DNA from: an uncultured Eubacteriales bacterium
GTDB taxonomy: Bacteria > Bacillota > Clostridia > Lachnospirales > Lachnospiraceae
Assembly (NCBI GenBank): GCA_949284175.1
Contig: CASDVE010000004.1
Coordinates: forward strand, 54,008 to 118,007
DNA length: 64,000 nt
Direction of reading: 5' to 3'
Part shown: piece by piece, positions 1 to 8,525 of the stretch
How the letters are laid out: the number at the start of each line of letters is the position of its first letter
How positions within the stretch are numbered: the first letter of the stretch is position 1
The notes under the pieces: model-generated
Databases searched by the model: none
What the model saw: the letters and a program-made list of their open reading frames with translations, nothing else
Told to the model about the DNA's origin: nothing
Made by a program: the position numbers and the translations under genes

Positions 1-848
1 AATGCCATAATACCTAAGAAGATTGGAACGCCCCAAATAGGATGGGTCATGTAGTGATCGATTTTATCGGTGCTAGCTTCTTTTTTCTCCTTATTCACAA
101 GCACTTCTTTCATAATCTCTTCTATGTAATTATACTTTTGACGAACAATATCATTTTCATAATTGCGATCGATATGTCCATGAACATATTCTCCATATTG
201 TCTTACAATCTCTTCATCATTTTCTAGGAGTTTAATGGCGTACCATCTCTTTGGTTCTAGCCCCGGAACTTTTTTTGTTAAAACCTCAATTAACTCATTA
301 ATTTTATTTTCAATCTCTTTTGAATAGTGAAATGGTTTTTGATCAAACCCTTCTGTCTTATGATGAGCCACAGCATGGATCAAAATATCCAGTCCCGTTT
401 TTTTCCTTGCTGAAACTGGTATTACTGGAATGCCAAGCATTTCTGGAAGGCGATGTAAATCAATTTCCATCCCTCTCTCTTCCACAATATCCATCATATT
501 AAGAGCAAGTACCACTGGTTTTTCAAGTTCAATGGCCGAAAGCGTCAAATAGAGATTTCGTTCAAGAGCTGACGCATCGGCTACATCTATGATAACATCC
601 ACATCATCCTCTAATAAATATTCTCTTGTTAACTTCTCTTCCATTGTATAAGAAGTAAGACTATAAATCCCTGGCAAATCCACCAACTTAAAGGTGTGAT
701 CATGGTATTTCATTGCCCCTTCTTTTTTCTCAACGGTCACTCCTGGCCAGTTAGCCACTTTTAATTTTGCACCTGTATAAGCATTAAATAACGTGGTTTT
801 ACCACAATTGGGATTCCCAACAAAGCCTACATGAAGTCTTTCGTTCAT
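1..848 (-). CDS. feoB: Ferrous iron transporter FeoB, N-terminal part (cut by window edge)
   Basis: This is the first 282 residues of the membrane Fe(II) transporter FeoB; the rest lies left of the window. The N-terminal G domain is complete: G1 is GNPNCGKTT near residues 11-19, the G3 motif DLPG lies near residue 58, and the G4 motif NMMD near residue 118. The visible end, ending IWGVPIFLG, is where the first membrane helix of the transport domain begins. The ATG overlaps the feoA stop as ATGA, so the two genes are translationally coupled and share the Fur-box promoter upstream of feoA. FeoB pumps ferrous iron inward, which suits an anaerobe. The call is firm; only the 3' end is missing. Confidence 0.96.
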   Translation of the reverse strand, partial: MNERLHVGFVGNPNCGKTTLFNAYTGAKLKVANWPGVTVEKKEGAMKYHDHTFKLVDLPGIYSLTSYTMEEKLTREYLLEDDVDVIIDVADASALERNLYLTLSAIELEKPVVLALNMMDIVEERGMEIDLHRLPEMLGIPVIPVSARKKTGLDILIHAVAHHKTEGFDQKPFHYSKEIENKINELIEVLTKKVPGLEPKRWYAIKLLENDEEIVRQYGEYVHGHIDRNYENDIVRQKYNYIEEIMKEVLVNKEKKEASTDKIDHYMTHPIWGVPIFLGIMA

Positions 849-1075
849 CTGTCTGCTCCTTTCTGAATCTCAATTTTTTCGGCAATGCCTTTTCCGATCG
901 CATAGCGTGTTCCACGCATTTTATAAATCAAAGTCCCATTTTTTCTGCGTCCTAGTACTGTAATTTCCGTTCCTGGAATCATGCCAAGAGCTTCCAATCT
1001 ACGCTGTGTACTTCCTCCCATCAGAAGTTGTTTTATGCTATACTGTTCTTCAATTCCTGCCTGTTTTAGTGTCAT
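845..1075 (-). CDS. feoA: Ferrous iron transport protein A
   Basis: A 76-residue SH3-like cytosolic protein of the FeoA family, which assists FeoB. The typical core is present, with RRLEALGMIPGTEITVL around residues 25-41, followed by the RYAIGKGIAEKI strand. The length is normal for the family. It is the first gene of a feoA-feoB operon; its TGA overlaps the feoB ATG. It is preceded by a roughly 130-base leader from a strong promoter carrying a Fur operator, so expression is expected to rise when iron is short. Confidence 0.93.
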   Translation of the reverse strand: MTLKQAGIEEQYSIKQLLMGGSTQRRLEALGMIPGTEITVLGRRKNGTLIYKMRGTRYAIGKGIAEKIEIQKGADR

Positions 1076-1180
1076 TCTACACTCCGTCCTCTCTTTGATG
1101 CTCCGTTTTCTTTAAAAAATTTCCAGAAACGTTTTATTATATTCCGCTTATCAAAAATTATAAATATTAAGAAATATTGA

Positions 1181-1241
1181 TGAGAATTATTATCACTTAT
1201 TGCCACAAAATCAGTATAGGATACCCGATGAGCTTTGTCAA
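1181..1241 (-). promoter_or_regulatory. feoAB promoter with Fur box
   Basis: Reading the minus strand, TTGACA (1236-1241) and TATACT (1213-1218) are 17 bases apart, a near-consensus sigma-A promoter. Immediately downstream at 1181-1195 is TGAGAATTATTATCA, which matches the 7-1-7 Fur box TGATAATNATTATCA at 13 of 14 defined positions. The operator therefore covers about +10 to +25, where a bound repressor would block initiation or early elongation. The site lies between the end of the HAD phosphatase gene and feoA. Confidence 0.85.
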
Positions 1242-1285
1242 GTTTTCTCGATATATCTATCTTTCTTTTTCCATTGCCAAAATTC

Positions 1286-2083
1286 TTACAAACTCTCTAA
1301 CACTTGTCTTAGCACTTTTAGTACCCCATGATTTACATTGGTATCCGCAATATAATTGGCCTTTTCTTTTACCTCTTCTCTTGCATTTCCAATTGCAAAA
1401 CTATATTTTGCTCTTTCTAGCATCTCTAAATCATTAATATTATCTCCAAAAACCATCGTTTCTTCTTTTGAAATACCATACTTTTTCTGAATATTGCTAA
1501 GTGCCACGCCTTTATTCGTCCCCGGCATAATGCAGTCTACCCATTCATTTCCTGAAATGGCGATATGAAGTCGTTGTTCCCATTTTTGTCTAAAACCACG
1601 TTCTGCCTCTTTTCCTGCATTGGTCGGATGATAGAGTGATACTTTTATGATGGTATCCTCTACTTCAAGTAAATCTTCTACTTGTACCACATTAAAATGA
1701 TAATCTTCCGTAATCCAACGTAAAAACTTTTCGTCTTTTGTTTCCACATAACAACACTTTGCCCCATTCATCAAAATTTCACAATCTGTCATTTTGTGAA
1801 TATCTTGAATCATTTCCTTTACCATATCTCGAGCAATTGGATGAATCTCCATCGTTTTCCCTTGAAAACACACATAAGAACCTCCCTCTGCGATCATGAT
1901 AACATCGTTTACAACAGGTTTAAAAATATGTTTAATGCTACTTTCGGTTCTTCCAGTGGCAACGACAAATCGAATTCCCTTTTCTAATAGCTGTAAAATC
2001 ACTGGATAATATTCAGGATTTAGCTCTCCACTTCCATCCACAACAAGTGTGCCATCAACATCGGTTGCTATTAATTTAATCAT
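1286..2083 (-). CDS. Cof-type HAD-IIB family phosphatase
   Basis: A 265-residue cytosolic phosphatase of the Cof/YbiV group, which dephosphorylates sugar phosphates, nucleotides or cofactors such as flavins. Motif I is DVDGT at residues 8-12 with the nucleophile and acid/base aspartates. Motif II is in VVATGRT near residue 41, and motif IV is GDNINDLEM near residue 217, with a large C2 cap domain between them. Length is normal for the family. It has its own start and no tight partner. The true substrate cannot be read from sequence. Confidence 0.85.
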   Translation of the reverse strand: MIKLIATDVDGTLVVDGSGELNPEYYPVILQLLEKGIRFVVATGRTESSIKHIFKPVVNDVIMIAEGGSYVCFQGKTMEIHPIARDMVKEMIQDIHKMTDCEILMNGAKCCYVETKDEKFLRWITEDYHFNVVQVEDLLEVEDTIIKVSLYHPTNAGKEAERGFRQKWEQRLHIAISGNEWVDCIMPGTNKGVALSNIQKKYGISKEETMVFGDNINDLEMLERAKYSFAIGNAREEVKEKANYIADTNVNHGVLKVLRQVLESL

Positions 2084-2154
2084 AGTATTTCCTCTCTTTT
2101 ATTTTCTTAACTTGAATTTACCTATTTTCCTATCACGTAAATGATGAAAAACAC

Positions 2155-2207
2155 GCAAAAAATGGCTGTCACAGATTCATATATTTTCTCATGATTCCGC
2201 AACAGCC
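2155..2207 (-). terminator. Intrinsic terminator downstream of rpoD
   Basis: On the minus strand GGCTGT (2202-2207) pairs with ACAGCC (2164-2169), then comes ATTTTTT. The loop is long (about 32 bases) and contains a second imperfect stem. It lies about 65 bases after the rpoD stop. The stem core resembles several other terminators in this window. Confidence 0.6.
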
Positions 2208-2273
2208 CATATCATCAGCCCTGTGCTTTTTTAGCACCAAAGGTTTCTTCTTTTATTTTTTATCCGCGATTGC

Positions 2274-3443
2274 CTATAAAAATTCAGCAATTTTTTTTGC
2301 TCTTGATGGGTGACGCAGTTTTAAAAGTGCTTTCGCCTCAATCTGTCTCACTCTTTCTCTTGTAACATTTAAAAGTTGTCCCACCTCTTCTAATGTTCTG
2401 GCATGTCCATCATCAAAACCAAAACGCAAAGATAGAACATAGCGTTCTCTCTCTGATAGATCTTCCATAATCACTTCTAAGTTTTGACGGAGCATAACCG
2501 ACTCAATATTCGCTTCTGGAGTAATGGTTGTTTCATCAGCGATAAAATCTCCTACGCTGGAATCCGCTTCATCTCCAACTGGTGTTTCCAAAGAAGTTGG
2601 TGTTTTAGCATATGCCTGAATTTCTTCTAATTTTTCAAGAGTGATTCCAAGTTCTTTTGCAAGCTGTTCTTCTGTTGGCTCAGAACCATTTTCCACAGTG
2701 AGCTTTCTTTGAGCCTTTGTCACCTTATTCATCATTTCTACCATATGCACTGGTATTCGAATCGTACGGCTTTGATCCGCTAAGGCTCTTGTCACCGCTT
2801 GTCGAATCCACCATGTTGCATACGTACTTAGCTTGTACCCTTTGGTATAATCGAATTTCTCGACACCCTTCATCAAACCAAGATTTCCTTCTTGAATCAG
2901 ATCCAAAAAGCCCATTCCTCTACCGACATATTTTTTGGCAATACTAACGACAAGACGAAGATTGGCTTCAATCAAGCGTTGTTTTGCAACTTCATCTCCG
3001 TTTTCTTTTCTCTTAGCAAGCTCAACCTCTTCCTCTCCTGATAAAAGAGGAATAATTCCGATTTCCTTTAGATATAACTTAACAGGATCATCAATATTCA
3101 CTCCTGCTAAATTATTCAAATCCTCAAGGTTGATGTCTTCAAGTGGAAATTCCTCGTCTTCTAAGAAAAGTAAATCTTCTTTTTCATCCAATTCTTCAAA
3201 ATTCTCATCGAATTCTGCTGGCGTTTCTTTTCCCTGAATCACTTTAATATTTTGTTCTTCTAGGTACTGATATATATACTCCACCTGATTAATACTTAAA
3301 TCAATGCCTTTAAAATAGTCATTAATCGCGGAAACTTCCAGCTTTTGATTCTGGGTACCAGCAAAATTTACAAGTTTTTTCAGTTGTTCTGTAAATTTCT
3401 TCTGATCTATTTTGTTGTTATTTTCTTTGATTGTATGACCCAT
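2274..3443 (-). CDS. rpoD: RNA polymerase primary sigma factor SigA
   Basis: A 389-residue group 1 sigma-70 factor. Visible are region 1.2 ([11 protein letters not shown]), region 2 with the core-binding and -10 reading helix (the stretch from [12 protein letters not shown] to [10 protein letters not shown]), regions 3.0/3.1 and the region 4 helix-turn-helix with [14 protein letters not shown] near the C terminus. An acidic region 1.1-like segment occupies residues 75-110. The reading frame is open 40 codons further upstream, but the promoter at 3526-3554 falls inside that extension. The ATG at 3443, just after an AGGAG site, is therefore chosen. The normal clostridial neighbour dnaG is absent here. 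Confidence 0.95.
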   Translation of the reverse strand: MGHTIKENNNKIDQKKFTEQLKKLVNFAGTQNQKLEVSAINDYFKGIDLSINQVEYIYQYLEEQNIKVIQGKETPAEFDENFEELDEKEDLLFLEDEEFPLEDINLEDLNNLAGVNIDDPVKLYLKEIGIIPLLSGEEEVELAKRKENGDEVAKQRLIEANLRLVVSIAKKYVGRGMGFLDLIQEGNLGLMKGVEKFDYTKGYKLSTYATWWIRQAVTRALADQSRTIRIPVHMVEMMNKVTKAQRKLTVENGSEPTEEQLAKELGITLEKLEEIQAYAKTPTSLETPVGDEADSSVGDFIADETTITPEANIESVMLRQNLEVIMEDLSERERYVLSLRFGFDDGHARTLEEVGQLLNVTRERVRQIEAKALLKLRHPSRAKKIAEFL

Positions 3444-3459
3444 AAAACCCTTTTCTCCT

Positions 3460-3554
3460 TTTCGCAGGTATGCGAAAGAGAGACTGCCACATATTTCAGC
3501 AGTCTCTTCCAGCATTATTTGTCTTATTGTAACATTCTGACGAAAAAATGGCAA
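3460..3554 (-). promoter_or_regulatory. rpoD promoter and hairpin-rich leader
   Basis: The minus strand shows TTGCCA (3549-3554), 17 bases, then TACAAT (3526-3531). The transcript would then carry a perfect 9-bp hairpin, AGAGACTGC (3499-3507) with GCAGTCTCT (3479-3487) and an 11-base loop. A perfect 7-bp hairpin, TTTCGCA with TGCGAAA (3460-3477), follows and directly abuts the AGGAG ribosome site. Either could modulate rpoD translation or stability; this role is inferred. Confidence 0.65.
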
Positions 3555-3584
3555 TTCTTTCATAAAAAATATTTTTAGAGAATG

Positions 3585-4766
3585 TCAATTTTCTAAAATA
3601 TATGGTTGTAAAGCAGGCAAATATCCATCATTCCCTAAAATATATACAGTATACAATACATTTGCTTTCATATCAATGGAAAATTCAAGAAGTGCCTCCC
3701 ATCTTCCACTGATCTGATACGTCAGATCATTAATGAGTGCAATATCTGATACAATTGGCATCGGACGGTTTGGAGAATTAATCACCTTAAAATTATATGT
3801 TCCGGGATTTGCTCGTTTATACTGTGTCACTTCTCGAAAGCGTACATCAGAAAAAACAACTCTTCCATCATCTAATACAAGATCAAGAGGTCTGCTATTA
3901 TAAGATAAGTTCACCATGCGAAGACAAGCTAACTTCCTTTGCCCCTCAATACATGGAATATCTGTAATCACTTGAATACCAATTCCATTCACTGTATTAA
4001 TTAAAGCTAATGTAATAGAAATTCCTGACACAAAAGGAATCACTTGTCGATAAATAAGACGTCTTGGATAACTGGAAGCTAAAATCGTAACAACACGAAA
4101 TCCTTCTTCCACTTTTTTGTATTGTGTAGAAGTACCAAATGGCAAATCCTCTGCTACGGTCTGTGTACCAATTGTCACTGTCAATGCTCCATAATTAGCT
4201 GCACCATTTAAAATCCTTACATTTGCTCTTCTCATTCCCTGCTCTGGTCTTCCCATATGATCTGGTTGCCCAATAATTGGAGGAAGAGGAATTTCTGGAA
4301 TCCCTGATTGATCTCCTGGAAGAGATGGCGTTGGCAGCCCTTCTGGTCCAGCTCCTGGCATTGCTATTGGATTTTCTTGATCACTTGGAAGGGATGGTGT
4401 CGGTAACCCTTCTGGCCCAGCTCCTGGCATTGCTATTGGATTTTCTTGATCGCTTGGGATAGATGGTGTTGGTAACCCTTCTGGTCCAGCTCCTGGTGTT
4501 GCCGTTGGAGCTTGATAATTGTTTGGAAGAGATGGTGTCATCAAACCTCTTGGTCCCATTCTTGGTACCGCTGGTGAAACTTGATTGTTGTCTTTAATAG
4601 GTGGCGTTGCTAAATTTCCCGATTCCATTTCTGGCATTCCTTGGGGAACTTGATCGTTTTCCCTCCCATATCCAAGAGAGTTCTCGTTTTCAAGAGAATA
4701 ATAAATGCCTGCATCCTCTCTACTATCCCTAGTATTCCCTCTTCCTCTGGTTCTATAATCATCCAT
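3585..4766 (-). CDS. Proline-rich repeat protein with DUF4397-like C-terminal region
   Basis: A 393-residue protein of unknown role. The N-terminal 170 residues are hydrophilic and rich in Pro, Gly and Glu. They include about three tandem 23-residue units built on PGAGPEGLPTPSLP, encoded by 69-base repeats. The C-terminal 215 residues look like two beta-sandwich halves of the DUF4397 type (VRILNGAANYGALTV, then LACLRMVNLSYNSRPLDLVL). This fold occurs in surface or spore-associated proteins of Clostridia. No signal peptide or membrane helix is seen, so a surface location would need another route. It has a good GGAAAGGAAG ribosome site. Confidence 0.6.
   Translation of the reverse strand: MDDYRTRGRGNTRDSREDAGIYYSLENENSLGYGRENDQVPQGMPEMESGNLATPPIKDNNQVSPAVPRMGPRGLMTPSLPNNYQAPTATPGAGPEGLPTPSIPSDQENPIAMPGAGPEGLPTPSLPSDQENPIAMPGAGPEGLPTPSLPGDQSGIPEIPLPPIIGQPDHMGRPEQGMRRANVRILNGAANYGALTVTIGTQTVAEDLPFGTSTQYKKVEEGFRVVTILASSYPRRLIYRQVIPFVSGISITLALINTVNGIGIQVITDIPCIEGQRKLACLRMVNLSYNSRPLDLVLDDGRVVFSDVRFREVTQYKRANPGTYNFKVINSPNRPMPIVSDIALINDLTYQISGRWEALLEFSIDMKANVLYTVYILGNDGYLPALQPYILEN
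4290..4560 (-). repeat. In-frame 69-base tandem repeat
   Basis: About three near-identical 69-base units plus degenerate flanking copies lie inside the proline-rich gene. They encode 23-residue units with the core GPEGLPTPS. Most copies differ by single bases, so the copy number may vary between strains. Confidence 0.75.
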
Positions 4767-4838
4767 GAATTTCTTCCTTTCCTATCTCTCTACCCATTAC
4801 ACTATGCAAAAAGAGTCAGAAAGGTTCCATTCTTATTG

Positions 4839-5252
4839 CTATAAATATTTTTCAATAATATTTGCCATATCTTCCATACATTGATCGCAACTTGTAAATC
4901 CTTCTTTGTTATCAAGTCCTTTCAATTCTCTACAAACAATAGAGCCATGTTTCTCCATAAATTCATTTGTCATGATTTTTGATAACCCTTGTGTATTCTT
5001 TTTAGAATCTGGCTGTTCTAAATTACCCGTACTTGTCTTTAATCCATTTAATATAATCCCCGCACTGACTGCACCACAAACGCCATTCATACCGCCCATT
5101 CCAAGTCCAAAACCTTCTGCAATTTTAAACAGTGTCTTTTCATCCAACTCCACTTTATCGCAAAAAGCACATACAAGGGACTGGGCACAATTATAACCTC
5201 TTCTATGATATTGGTGCATTTTTTCTATACGTTTTTCTAAACAATCTTCCAT
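4839..5252 (-). CDS. C_GCAxxG_C_C family redox-active protein
   Basis: A 137-residue small cysteine-rich protein of the C_GCAxxG_C_C family. Conserved positions are GYNCAQ near residue 20, the GVCGAVSAG motif near residue 58, a late Cys in CRELKG and the paired CDQC near residue 122. Family members are thought to be redox-active or metal-binding and are common in anaerobes; a precise function is not established. It is a single gene between the repeat protein and the ppdK terminator. Confidence 0.75.
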   Translation of the reverse strand: MEDCLEKRIEKMHQYHRRGYNCAQSLVCAFCDKVELDEKTLFKIAEGFGLGMGGMNGVCGAVSAGIILNGLKTSTGNLEQPDSKKNTQGLSKIMTNEFMEKHGSIVCRELKGLDNKEGFTSCDQCMEDMANIIEKYL

Positions 5253-5437
5253 ATCGATATATCCTTTCTATGTTACCATTGCTAATTCTATCATAATTTG
5301 CTCATAATTTCCACATAATTTTATCGTTTTCTGACAGTATTCTCAACTTATTCCTATGGAATATAGAACAAAACAGGAGGTAGTTTATAGAAAAAAGTGA
5401 TGTAGTGCTTTTTTTAGGAAAGGAATTTCTTATCACG

Positions 5438-5477
5438 TAAAAAGAGCTTTAGATCCGAAGATCCAAAGCTCTTTTTA
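5438..5477 (-). terminator. ppdK terminator
   Basis: The minus strand reads AAAGAGCTTTGGATC, a short loop, then GATCTAAAGCTC followed by TTTTT. The stem is more than 14 bp with a U-run, about 20 bases after the ppdK stop. The A-run on the other side could make it work in both directions. Confidence 0.85.
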
Positions 5478-5498
5478 TAATAAATTCACTATGGCTGA

Positions 5499-8126
5499 CT
5501 ATTTTTGTTGTTCCTTCAATGCTGCTTGTGCTGCTGCAAGGCGAGCAATTGGAACGCGGAATGGAGAACAAGATACATAGTTTAAGCCAACTCTATGACA
5601 AAATTCAATAGAAGATGGATCTCCACCATGTTCTCCACAAATTCCCACTTTCAGTTCTGGTCTTACAGAACGACCTTTTTCCGTTGCCATCTGTACAAGC
5701 TGACCAACACCATTTTGATCCAGTCTTGCAAATGGATCGGATTCATAAATTTTATTTTTATAGTAGGAATCTAAGAATTTGCCCGCATCATCACGAGAAA
5801 ATCCAAATGTCATTTGTGTTAAGTCATTCGTACCAAAGGAGAAGAATTCTGCTTCTTGTGCAATTTCATTTGCAAGAAGAGCTGCTCTTGGAATTTCAAT
5901 CATAGTACCAACTTTATACTGAATATCAGAACCTTTTTCTTTCTTCACTTGTTCTGCTGTTGCTACTACAACATCTTTTACAAATTTCAATTCTTTCCTT
6001 TCTCCTACTAATGGAATCATAATCTCAGGAACAATATCGTATCCTTTTTCTTCTTTCACTTCAATGGCTGCTTCCATAACCGCTCTTGTCTGCATTTTTG
6101 CAATTTCTGGATAAGTAACAGCTAAACGACAGCCACGATGTCCCATCATTGGGTTAAATTCATGTAACGCATCGCAGGTTGCTTTTACCTGTTCTACTGA
6201 AATTCCCATATCCTCTGCTAATGTCTTAATATCCTCTTCTTCTGTTGGAACAAATTCATGAAGTGGTGGATCTAAATAACGAACGGTCATTGGTCTACCT
6301 TCTAACACTTCGTACATACCTTTAAAATCCGCTTTTTGGAATGGGAGCAGTTCCATTAAGGCTCTTTCTCTTGCTTCTTGTGTTTTACATAAGATCATTT
6401 TACGAATCTTAGGGATTCTCTCTGCGTCAAAGAACATATGCTCTGTACGGCAAAGTCCAATACCCTCTGCCCCAAGCCTTACGGCATTGGCTGTATCCGC
6501 TGGGGTGTCCGCATTGGTACGAACCTGTAATTTTCTATACTGATCCGCCCATGCCATAATTCTTCCAAAGTTGCCATCAACAGATGCTTCTTCTGTTTTG
6601 ATGTCCCCTTTATAAATATTACCTGTGGAACCATCCAAAGAAATATAATCTCCTTCATGGAACGTATATCCACCAAGTTCAAATGTTTTTGCCTCTTCAT
6701 CAATGATAATTTCACCACAACCGGATACACAGCAAGTTCCCATACCACGTGCTACAACGGCTGCATGAGAAGTCATACCACCACGAACAGTTAAAATACC
6801 ACGAGATGCTTGCATTCCTTCAATATCTTCTGGTGATGTTTCCAAACGAACAAGGATGACTCTTTCTCCTCTCTTACCCGCTTGTTTTGCATCATCGGCT
6901 GTAAAATATACCTTACCAGCCCCTGCTCCTGGTGATGCTGGAAGTGCATTACCAATAACTTCACCTTTTTTCAATGCTTCTTTATCAAAGGTTGGATGCA
7001 ATAATTGATCTAAAGATTTTGCATCAATGCGAAGTACCGCCTCTTGTGGTGTGATCATACCTTCATCCACTAAATCACAGGCAATCTTAATAGCGGCATG
7101 AGCGGTTCTCTTACCATTACGGGTTTGTAAGAAATACAATTTTCCTTCTTGAATGGTAAATTCCATATCCTGCATATCACGATAATGATTTTCCAATTTC
7201 ATAGCTAATTCCATGAACTCTTTATAACATTCAGGAAGATCTTCTGCTAATTTTGAAATATGTTGAGGAGTACGAACGCCAGCTACTACGTCTTCTCCTT
7301 GTGCATTAATCAAATATTCTCCAAAAATTCCTTTTTCTCCAGTAGATGGATTGCGTGTAAAGGCAACACCAGTTCCAGAAGTATCACCCATGTTACCAAA
7401 TACCATCGTTTGCACATTGACTGCTGTTCCCCAATCCCCTGGAATATCATTCATTCTTCGATACACAATGGCACGTGGATTATCCCAAGAACGGAATACT
7501 GCTTTTACCGCTCCCATTAACTGTTCCACTGGATCTTGTGGAAATTCTTGTTGCATCGCTTTTTCATAAAGAGCTTTAAACCGTTTCACAAGCTCTTTCA
7601 TATCTTCTATGTCAAGATCGGTATCATAAACAACACCTTTTGCTTCTTTCACTTCATCAATAATTTTTTCGAAGTAAGATTTTGGGACTTCCATAACAAC
7701 GTCTGCATACATCTGAATAAAACGTCGATAGGAATCATAGGCAAATCTTGGATTGCCTGTTTTCTTAGCAAATCCTTCCACTGCAACATCGTTGAGTCCT
7801 AAGTTCAAAATTGTATCCATCATGCCAGGCATAGATGCTCTTGCACCAGAACGAACAGATACTAATAATGGATCTTCTTCATCACCGAATTTTTTTCCAT
7901 TAATTTCTTCTAACTTATGTAAAGCATCAAAAATTTGACTTTGAATCTCTTCAGAGATTTGTTTTCCCTGTGTGTAATAATCCGTACAAGCCTCTGTTGT
8001 AACGGTAAAACCTTGAGGAATTGGCAAACCTAAATTTGTCATTTCTGCCAAGTTCGCACCTTTTCCTCCTAAAAGATTTCTCATGTCTGCATTGCCTTCT
8101 TTGAACATATAAACCCATTTAGCCAT
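5499..8126 (-). CDS. ppdK: Pyruvate, phosphate dikinase
   Basis: An 875-residue enzyme interconverting pyruvate, ATP and Pi with phosphoenolpyruvate, AMP and PPi. In anaerobes it often serves PPi-linked glycolysis. The N-terminal ATP-grasp part starts with LLGGKGANLAEM near residue 19. The swivelling phosphohistidine domain carries GGMTSHAAVVARGMG with the catalytic His near residue 455. The C-terminal PEP/pyruvate barrel ends with the CGEHGGDPSS loop holding the catalytic Cys. Length is full. AGGAGG lies nine bases before the ATG. It is a single-gene unit with its own terminator and an unusual leader that holds a short ORF. Confidence 0.97.
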   Translation of the reverse strand: MAKWVYMFKEGNADMRNLLGGKGANLAEMTNLGLPIPQGFTVTTEACTDYYTQGKQISEEIQSQIFDALHKLEEINGKKFGDEEDPLLVSVRSGARASMPGMMDTILNLGLNDVAVEGFAKKTGNPRFAYDSYRRFIQMYADVVMEVPKSYFEKIIDEVKEAKGVVYDTDLDIEDMKELVKRFKALYEKAMQQEFPQDPVEQLMGAVKAVFRSWDNPRAIVYRRMNDIPGDWGTAVNVQTMVFGNMGDTSGTGVAFTRNPSTGEKGIFGEYLINAQGEDVVAGVRTPQHISKLAEDLPECYKEFMELAMKLENHYRDMQDMEFTIQEGKLYFLQTRNGKRTAHAAIKIACDLVDEGMITPQEAVLRIDAKSLDQLLHPTFDKEALKKGEVIGNALPASPGAGAGKVYFTADDAKQAGKRGERVILVRLETSPEDIEGMQASRGILTVRGGMTSHAAVVARGMGTCCVSGCGEIIIDEEAKTFELGGYTFHEGDYISLDGSTGNIYKGDIKTEEASVDGNFGRIMAWADQYRKLQVRTNADTPADTANAVRLGAEGIGLCRTEHMFFDAERIPKIRKMILCKTQEARERALMELLPFQKADFKGMYEVLEGRPMTVRYLDPPLHEFVPTEEEDIKTLAEDMGISVEQVKATCDALHEFNPMMGHRGCRLAVTYPEIAKMQTRAVMEAAIEVKEEKGYDIVPEIMIPLVGERKELKFVKDVVVATAEQVKKEKGSDIQYKVGTMIEIPRAALLANEIAQEAEFFSFGTNDLTQMTFGFSRDDAGKFLDSYYKNKIYESDPFARLDQNGVGQLVQMATEKGRSVRPELKVGICGEHGGDPSSIEFCHRVGLNYVSCSPFRVPIARLAAAQAALKEQQK

Positions 8127-8208
8127 AGTAATTTACCTCCTAAATTTACTTCATTTACATAAAAGCAAAAAGTCAGGTTAGCCATATCATATGACCTTTC
8201 ATGACCTC

Positions 8209-8325
8209 TTATGGACTGAAAAATACACTTTTATTTTTCAGTGTTAGTAAAAGCAACCCATTGTCTTTCATATCAATATGCCCATATGAAAATCTGACAA
8301 CGTTTTGTTTATTGGCAAAATTCAC
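8209..8325 (-). CDS. Candidate 38-residue leader ORF upstream of ppdK
   Basis: Starting at GTG (8325-8323), eight bases after AGGAGAGG, a 38-codon frame runs to TAA at 8209-8211. The translation begins VNFANKQNVVRF and ends KNKSVFFSP. It sits between the ppdK promoter and the ppdK ribosome site. Its last codons overlap a perfect 11-bp inverted repeat. No family is recognised. It may be a regulatory leader peptide or a small protein; an untranslated leader is also possible. Confidence 0.4.
   Translation of the reverse strand: MNFANKQNVVRFSYGHIDMKDNGLLLLTLKNKSVFFSP
8215..8242 (-). promoter_or_regulatory. Perfect 11-bp hairpin in the ppdK leader
   Basis: ACTGAAAAATA and TATTTTTCAGT form an 11-bp stem with a six-base loop, at the end of the 38-codon ORF. 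No U-run follows, so it is not an obvious terminator. It lies about 90 bases before the ppdK ATG. Confidence 0.55.
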
Positions 8326-8359
8326 AATCTGTACCTCTCCTGCCTTTAAAACTGTACTT

Positions 8360-8388
8360 ATTATAGCATATTATTCCTAATTTGTGAA
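8360..8388 (-). promoter_or_regulatory. ppdK promoter
   Basis: TTCACA (8383-8388), a 17-base spacer ending in TGC, then TATAAT (8360-8365): a good sigma-A promoter with an extended -10. The transcript would start near 8353, giving a leader of about 225 bases. The rest of the gap (8389-8525) is AT-rich with nothing else recognised. Confidence 0.75.
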
Positions 8389-8525
8389 CACTTTGCTATA
8401 AATTTATTGTATTTTTTTAGTTTTTTTATACATTTCGACTATTATTTTCAATATCTTTGTATTTATAAATGATTTAATTGTCATATTTTCATTTATTTTT
8501 ATATTTTATGTACAATTTTACCAAT

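Noticed and set aside
2274..3563. A longer RpoD starting at 3563
   Set aside because: The extension contains the rpoD promoter and two leader hairpins, and a ribosome site precedes the ATG at 3443.
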